38,229 nucleotides of DNA from Rubrivivax sp. Its GTDB lineage: Bacteria; Pseudomonadota; Gammaproteobacteria; Burkholderiales; Burkholderiaceae_C. Of the stretch, positions 35,107-38,229 are shown piece by piece. Each line of letters opens with the position of its first letter. Positions within the stretch are counted from its first letter, which is position 1. The DNA lies in assembly GCA_030681795.1 (NCBI GenBank), contig JAUXRG010000046.1, positions 1-38,229 on the forward strand, written 5' to 3'. The translations under genes and the position numbers were made by a program. The notes beneath the pieces are model-generated. The model did not search any database. It saw only the letters and a program-made list of their open reading frames with translations, and was not told where the DNA came from.

Positions 35107-35781
35107 TCATGCAAACGGATTCAGCGACTCGTCTTCATTCACCTTCAAGGCGTTCAGATCCGGCGCGATGTAATGCACACGCGGATTGGTGCGCAGGTTA
35201 GGCAGGAAGACCACGGTCTTCTGGCTGGACATCAGCTTGGCGATGCGGCTGTCGATGTCGTTGAGGTCGCCGAAAACGATCGCCTTGCCGAAGCAGTTGC
35301 GCTGGCAAGCCGTCTCCTCTTCGCCGTTGGCGCGCCGGTCGAGGCAGAAATCGCACTTGTCGACGACGCGCAAATCGCTGGGGCGCGAGTCCTTCAGTGC
35401 CGGCACCTTGCTCAAGTAGGGCCGCGGGTCGTTGCGAATCGCGATCTCAGGATGCATGAAGCGCGCGCTGTAGGGGCAAGCAGCCACGCACTTGCCGCAG
35501 CCGATGCACAGCTTGCGGTCCACGGCCACGATGCCGTCGTCGCGCTTGTAGGTGGCGCCCGGCACGGGGCAGGGGCGGATGCACGGCGCGTCGTCGCAGT
35601 GGTTGCAGAACATCGGCAGGAAGTAGCGTTTGGCGTCGGGGTAATCGTTCACCTCGTTGATAGCCACGCGGGAGCGGAAGCTGCCCACCGGCACCGCGTT
35701 TTCCATCTTGCAACTTACCTGACACGACGTGCAGCCGATGCAGCGGCGCAGGTCGATCAACATTGCATAACTCTTGGCCAC
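35107..35781 (-). CDS. Molybdoenzyme iron-sulfur (electron transfer) subunit, four [4Fe-4S] clusters
   Basis: This 224-aa DmsB/PsrB-like subunit has 16 cysteines in four groups: CIGCTSCQVSC, CNHCDDAPCIRPCP, CIGCGKCVAACP and CDFC...CQRNC. Each fits a cubane cluster in the two-ferredoxin-fold arrangement. It would pass electrons between the catalytic subunit and a membrane or soluble partner. GTG 35781 is chosen because TGAGG lies six bases before it and MAKSYAMLIDLRRC is the usual family start; GTG 35793 is an alternative. It has no signal of its own and would be exported with the catalytic subunit. It is the first gene of the operon, 93 bases ahead of the catalytic gene. No NrfD/DmsC-type membrane anchor is encoded in the operon. 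Confidence 0.9.
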   Translation of the reverse strand: MAKSYAMLIDLRRCIGCTSCQVSCKMENAVPVGSFRSRVAINEVNDYPDAKRYFLPMFCNHCDDAPCIRPCPVPGATYKRDDGIVAVDRKLCIGCGKCVAACPYSARFMHPEIAIRNDPRPYLSKVPALKDSRPSDLRVVDKCDFCLDRRANGEEETACQRNCFGKAIVFGDLNDIDSRIAKLMSSQKTVVFLPNLRTNPRVHYIAPDLNALKVNEDESLNPFA

Positions 35782-35793
35782 CTTGAACCTCAC

Positions 35794-36109
35794 TTGAGTA
35801 ACGAAGGGAACTGAATGAGCATATTTCGGTGCTTAGGTGCAGTGTTGATCTGCATCAATGTCGAAGTCCCGGTCGGTTCCGGGTTGATGACCACGCTCTG
35901 GCCCGCGAACTTGCTTTCCGCTGGGTGCTTCAAGGAGTTGGGCCAGTTCGCTTGAACGCGGAGTGCGGCCGTCCTTGCCGCGCACGAAGAAGGTCTCCTC
36001 GGCCGGCGTCAGCCCGTGCTTCTCCACGCTCCCCTGCAGGCTGACCCGCTTCGTCGATGAAGACGGCGAACCCCACCGCCGCATGCGTCGCCCGCAGCCA
36101 CTCCCCTAC
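35794..36109. other. Promoter region of the molybdoenzyme operon and leader of the adaptor gene
   Basis: These 316 bases separate divergent genes. The left part holds the FNR-type promoter of the leftward operon. The right part (about 35,940-36,080) has a minus-strand stretch with coding-like composition (VEKHGLTPAEETFFVRGKDG) that lacks an upstream family context and looks like a degenerate remnant. From 36110 on, the sequence repeats at 31207 as the relic copy. Confidence 0.4.
35818..35858 (-). promoter_or_regulatory. FNR/ANR-type promoter of the molybdoenzyme operon
   Basis: TTGAT-CTGC-ATCAA (35845-35858) is an exact match to the FNR/ANR/CRP-like consensus TTGATnnnnATCAA. On the minus strand a TATGCT -10 element sits at 35823-35818, with its centre 31 bases from the box centre. 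A class II FNR promoter (box at -41.5) requires about that spacing, so transcription should start near 35810, some 30 bases before the GTG at 35781. This predicts induction under oxygen limitation, as expected for an anaerobic respiratory molybdoenzyme. Confidence 0.75.
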
Positions 36110-36141
36110 ACTGGCGCGCCACTCGAGAGCCCGATTCAGCG

Positions 36142-37377
36142 ATGAGACGTTCCATCAAGGTCACCGCATTTGCCGTCCTGCTGCTGGCCGCGGCGGGCAC
36201 CGCCTGGTGGTGGCAGCAGCGCACGCCGGCGCCGGTGCCCGACAAATACCGCACCGCCCTCGTCGACCGCGGGCCCATCACCCAGGTGGTGATGGCCACC
36301 GGCACGCTGCAGCCGGTGACCACGGTGAATGTGGGCACGCAAGTCAGCGGCACGGTGCTCGAGCGCCTGGCCGATTTCAACGACCGCGTCAAACGCGGCC
36401 AGGTGCTGCTGCGGCTGGACCCGGCCAACCTGCAGGCGCGGCTGCGCCAGGCGCAGGCGCAGCTGGCCTCGGCCGAGGCTTCGCTGGCGCTGGCCCGCGC
36501 CACGCTGGAGCGCAACCAGCGCCTGGTGGCGCAAAACTTCATTTCGGCGCTCGTGCTCGACCAGAGCCAGCGCGAAGTCGCCGTCGCGCGCGCCGGCGTG
36601 GAGCTGGCGCGCGCACAGCTCGACGCGGCGCAGACCGACCTGGACAACAGCGTCATCCGCAGCCCGATCGACGGCGTGGTCATCAAGCGCAACGTCGATG
36701 TCGGCCAGACCGTGGCCGCCAGCTTCCAGACCCCCGACCTCTACCTGCTGGCGCGCGACCTGCGCGAGATGCAGATCCACACCAATGTCAGCGAGGCCGA
36801 CGTGGGCCAGGTTCGCCCGGGCCAGGAGGTGCGTTTCTCGGTGGACGCCTACCCCGATGGCGAATTCGAAGGCCGCGTGCAGCAGTTCCGGCTCAACTCC
36901 ACCAACACCGCGGGGGTGGTGACCTACACCATCGTCGTCGATGTCGCCAACGCCGACGAGCGCCTCAAGCCCGGCATGACGGCGCAGACGCGCATCGTCC
37001 TGCAAAGCAAGCGCGACGTGCTGCGCCTGCCCACCGCGGCGCTGCGCTTCCAGCCCGACGACGACGAGCGCAAGGCGATTGCCGCCGCGGCGTCCGCGTC
37101 GGGCGCCGCGTCGGGCGCGGCCTCGCCCGCGACCCGTGCCGCCACGGCGGCAGCCAGCGCCGCCAGCGACGACGACGGCGTGCTCTCGAGCACCCGCGGC
37201 GGGCAACGCGTGTACCGCGTGTGGACGGTCGGCCCGGGCCAGGTGCCTCAGCCGCAGGAGGTCACCGCCGGCATCTCCAACACCCGTTTCACCGAGCTGG
37301 CCAGTGTGGTCAGCGGCAGTGTGAAGGCGGGCGATGCGCTGATCACGCGCCGCGCCGACAGCACCCCCGGCCGTTGA
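36142..37377 (+). CDS. macA: MacA/HlyD-family periplasmic adaptor
   Basis: This 411-aa membrane-fusion protein has an N-terminal membrane anchor ([21 protein letters not shown]). A biotinyl-lipoyl half-motif ([20 protein letters not shown]) is followed by a long helical hairpin ([20 protein letters not shown] to [15 protein letters not shown]), the second lipoyl half ([20 protein letters not shown]) and beta-barrel domains. An Ala/Ser-rich low-complexity segment (about residues 313-350) interrupts the C-terminal barrel, a feature not usual in MacA. It links an inner-membrane ABC exporter (MacB) to an outer-membrane channel for drugs, peptides or lipids. The gene's first ~70 bases are duplicated at 31207-31277. 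A MacB-type ATPase gene follows after 14 bases, so they form one operon. Confidence 0.88.
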   Translation: MRRSIKVTAFAVLLLAAAGTAWWWQQRTPAPVPDKYRTALVDRGPITQVVMATGTLQPVTTVNVGTQVSGTVLERLADFNDRVKRGQVLLRLDPANLQARLRQAQAQLASAEASLALARATLERNQRLVAQNFISALVLDQSQREVAVARAGVELARAQLDAAQTDLDNSVIRSPIDGVVIKRNVDVGQTVAASFQTPDLYLLARDLREMQIHTNVSEADVGQVRPGQEVRFSVDAYPDGEFEGRVQQFRLNSTNTAGVVTYTIVVDVANADERLKPGMTAQTRIVLQSKRDVLRLPTAALRFQPDDDERKAIAAAASASGAASGAASPATRAATAAASAASDDDGVLSSTRGGQRVYRVWTVGPGQVPQPQEVTAGISNTRFTELASVVSGSVKAGDALITRRADSTPGR

Positions 37378-37391
37378 GCGGTGGCCGCGAC

Positions 37392-38089
<698 letters not shown>

Positions 38090-38093
<4 letters not shown>

Positions 38094-38104
38094 GACATCC
38101 GGTG
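38090..38104 (+). pseudogene. Start of an interrupted MacB-type permease gene
   Basis: ATG at 38090 overlaps the ATPase stop in the ATGA arrangement typical of coupled ABC operons, and the expected permease would begin here (M-R-H-P). Within about 15 bases the sequence becomes the 3' flank of a transposase gene on the opposite strand, so the permease is interrupted at its very start. Only a handful of codons remain, so the call rests on context. Confidence 0.3.
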
Positions 38105-38229
38105 TCAACCCCCCGCGCTTGGAGCGAGCTTAAGGGCGGCGTTGTGGAGCTTGGGGTCATAGGGTTTGCGGTCGATCCAGGCACGCCAGATCACGCGCAA
38201 CCAGGCGCGCGCGAGGATGCGGATGGCAT
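38105..38229 (-). mobile_element. Partial transposase gene, C-terminal end (IS110-like)
   Basis: The minus strand is open from the window edge to a stop at 38105-38107 and reads AIRILARAWLRVIWRAWIDR then [20 protein letters not shown]. From memory this R-x-L-x-RAW-x-RVxWRxW...YDPxxH ending is that of IS110/IS116/IS902-family transposases. The rest of the gene and the left end of the element are outside the window. The short distance to the ATPase stop (11 bases) places the element's right end at about 38094-38104. IS110 elements usually lack terminal inverted repeats, and none could be tested here. Confidence 0.6.

Overview
This window is GC-rich (about 70% by eye) and densely packed with genes on both strands. 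It reads as a piece of a betaproteobacterial genome, most likely Burkholderiales near the Comamonadaceae or Rubrivivax group. The clues are the codon bias, a PEP-CTERM surface protein, tandem family-5 solute-binding proteins, an E. coli-type PurB followed by PyrF, and intergenic palindromes of a kind I associate with Comamonadaceae. No rRNA, tRNA or CRISPR array was found. The first ~128 bases are four perfect copies of a 30-base unit carrying NotI and KpnI sites and resembling a sequencing adapter. I read this as a construct or assembly artefact, so base 1 is probably an artificial end. The other end stops inside a transposase gene.

Layout. (1) 103-3964, minus: an oligopeptide-type ABC transporter (two permeases and a double ATPase); the ATPase C-terminus is cut by the artefact. 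(2) 4110-7920, plus: a cyclic-nucleotide-binding/patatin phospholipase overlapping an acetyl-CoA hydrolase-acetyltransferase fusion. (3) 8176-8910: a PEP-CTERM protein with a possible sigma-54 promoter. It runs tail to tail, with overlapping stop codons, into a nucleotide-cyclase/STAND ATPase on the minus strand (8907-11717). (4) 11865-15566, plus: two tandem peptide-binding proteins. (5) 15801-18148, mostly minus: a dienelactone-hydrolase-like lipoprotein, a LysR remnant, a small secreted protein and a TrxC-like thioredoxin. (6) 18242-24431, plus: an ECF sigma and anti-sigma pair, an MFS transporter, an M48 protease, a VanX-like dipeptidase, an LD-carboxypeptidase and a Phd/VapC toxin-antitoxin pair. 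(7) 24472-30226, minus: purB-pyrF-hybrid histidine kinase-GNAT, all closely spaced or overlapping. (8) 30448-31115, minus: a second toxin-antitoxin module. (9) 31460-35781, minus: an operon of iron-sulfur subunit, Tat-exported molybdopterin catalytic subunit and TorD-like chaperone, with an exact FNR/ANR box upstream. (10) 36142-38093, plus: a MacA/HlyD-type adaptor and a MacB-type ATPase, followed by the C-terminal end of an IS110-like transposase where the permease should be.

The most unusual part is 31.2-36.6 kb. The molybdoenzyme operon lies between two direct copies of the start of the MacA-like gene. One copy is intact. The other is a relic shrunk by two internal deletions whose ends share short homologies. 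This suggests that the operon, possibly with the neighbouring toxin-antitoxin pair, was inserted or left behind by a duplication. The catalytic subunit has Asp where the first Cys of its iron-sulfur motif is expected, and no membrane anchor is encoded in the operon. Regions 1, 4 and 6 also contain a peptide importer, two peptide-binding proteins and two enzymes that cut D-amino-acid peptide bonds of cell-wall peptides, a combination compatible with muropeptide uptake and recycling. That link is inference.
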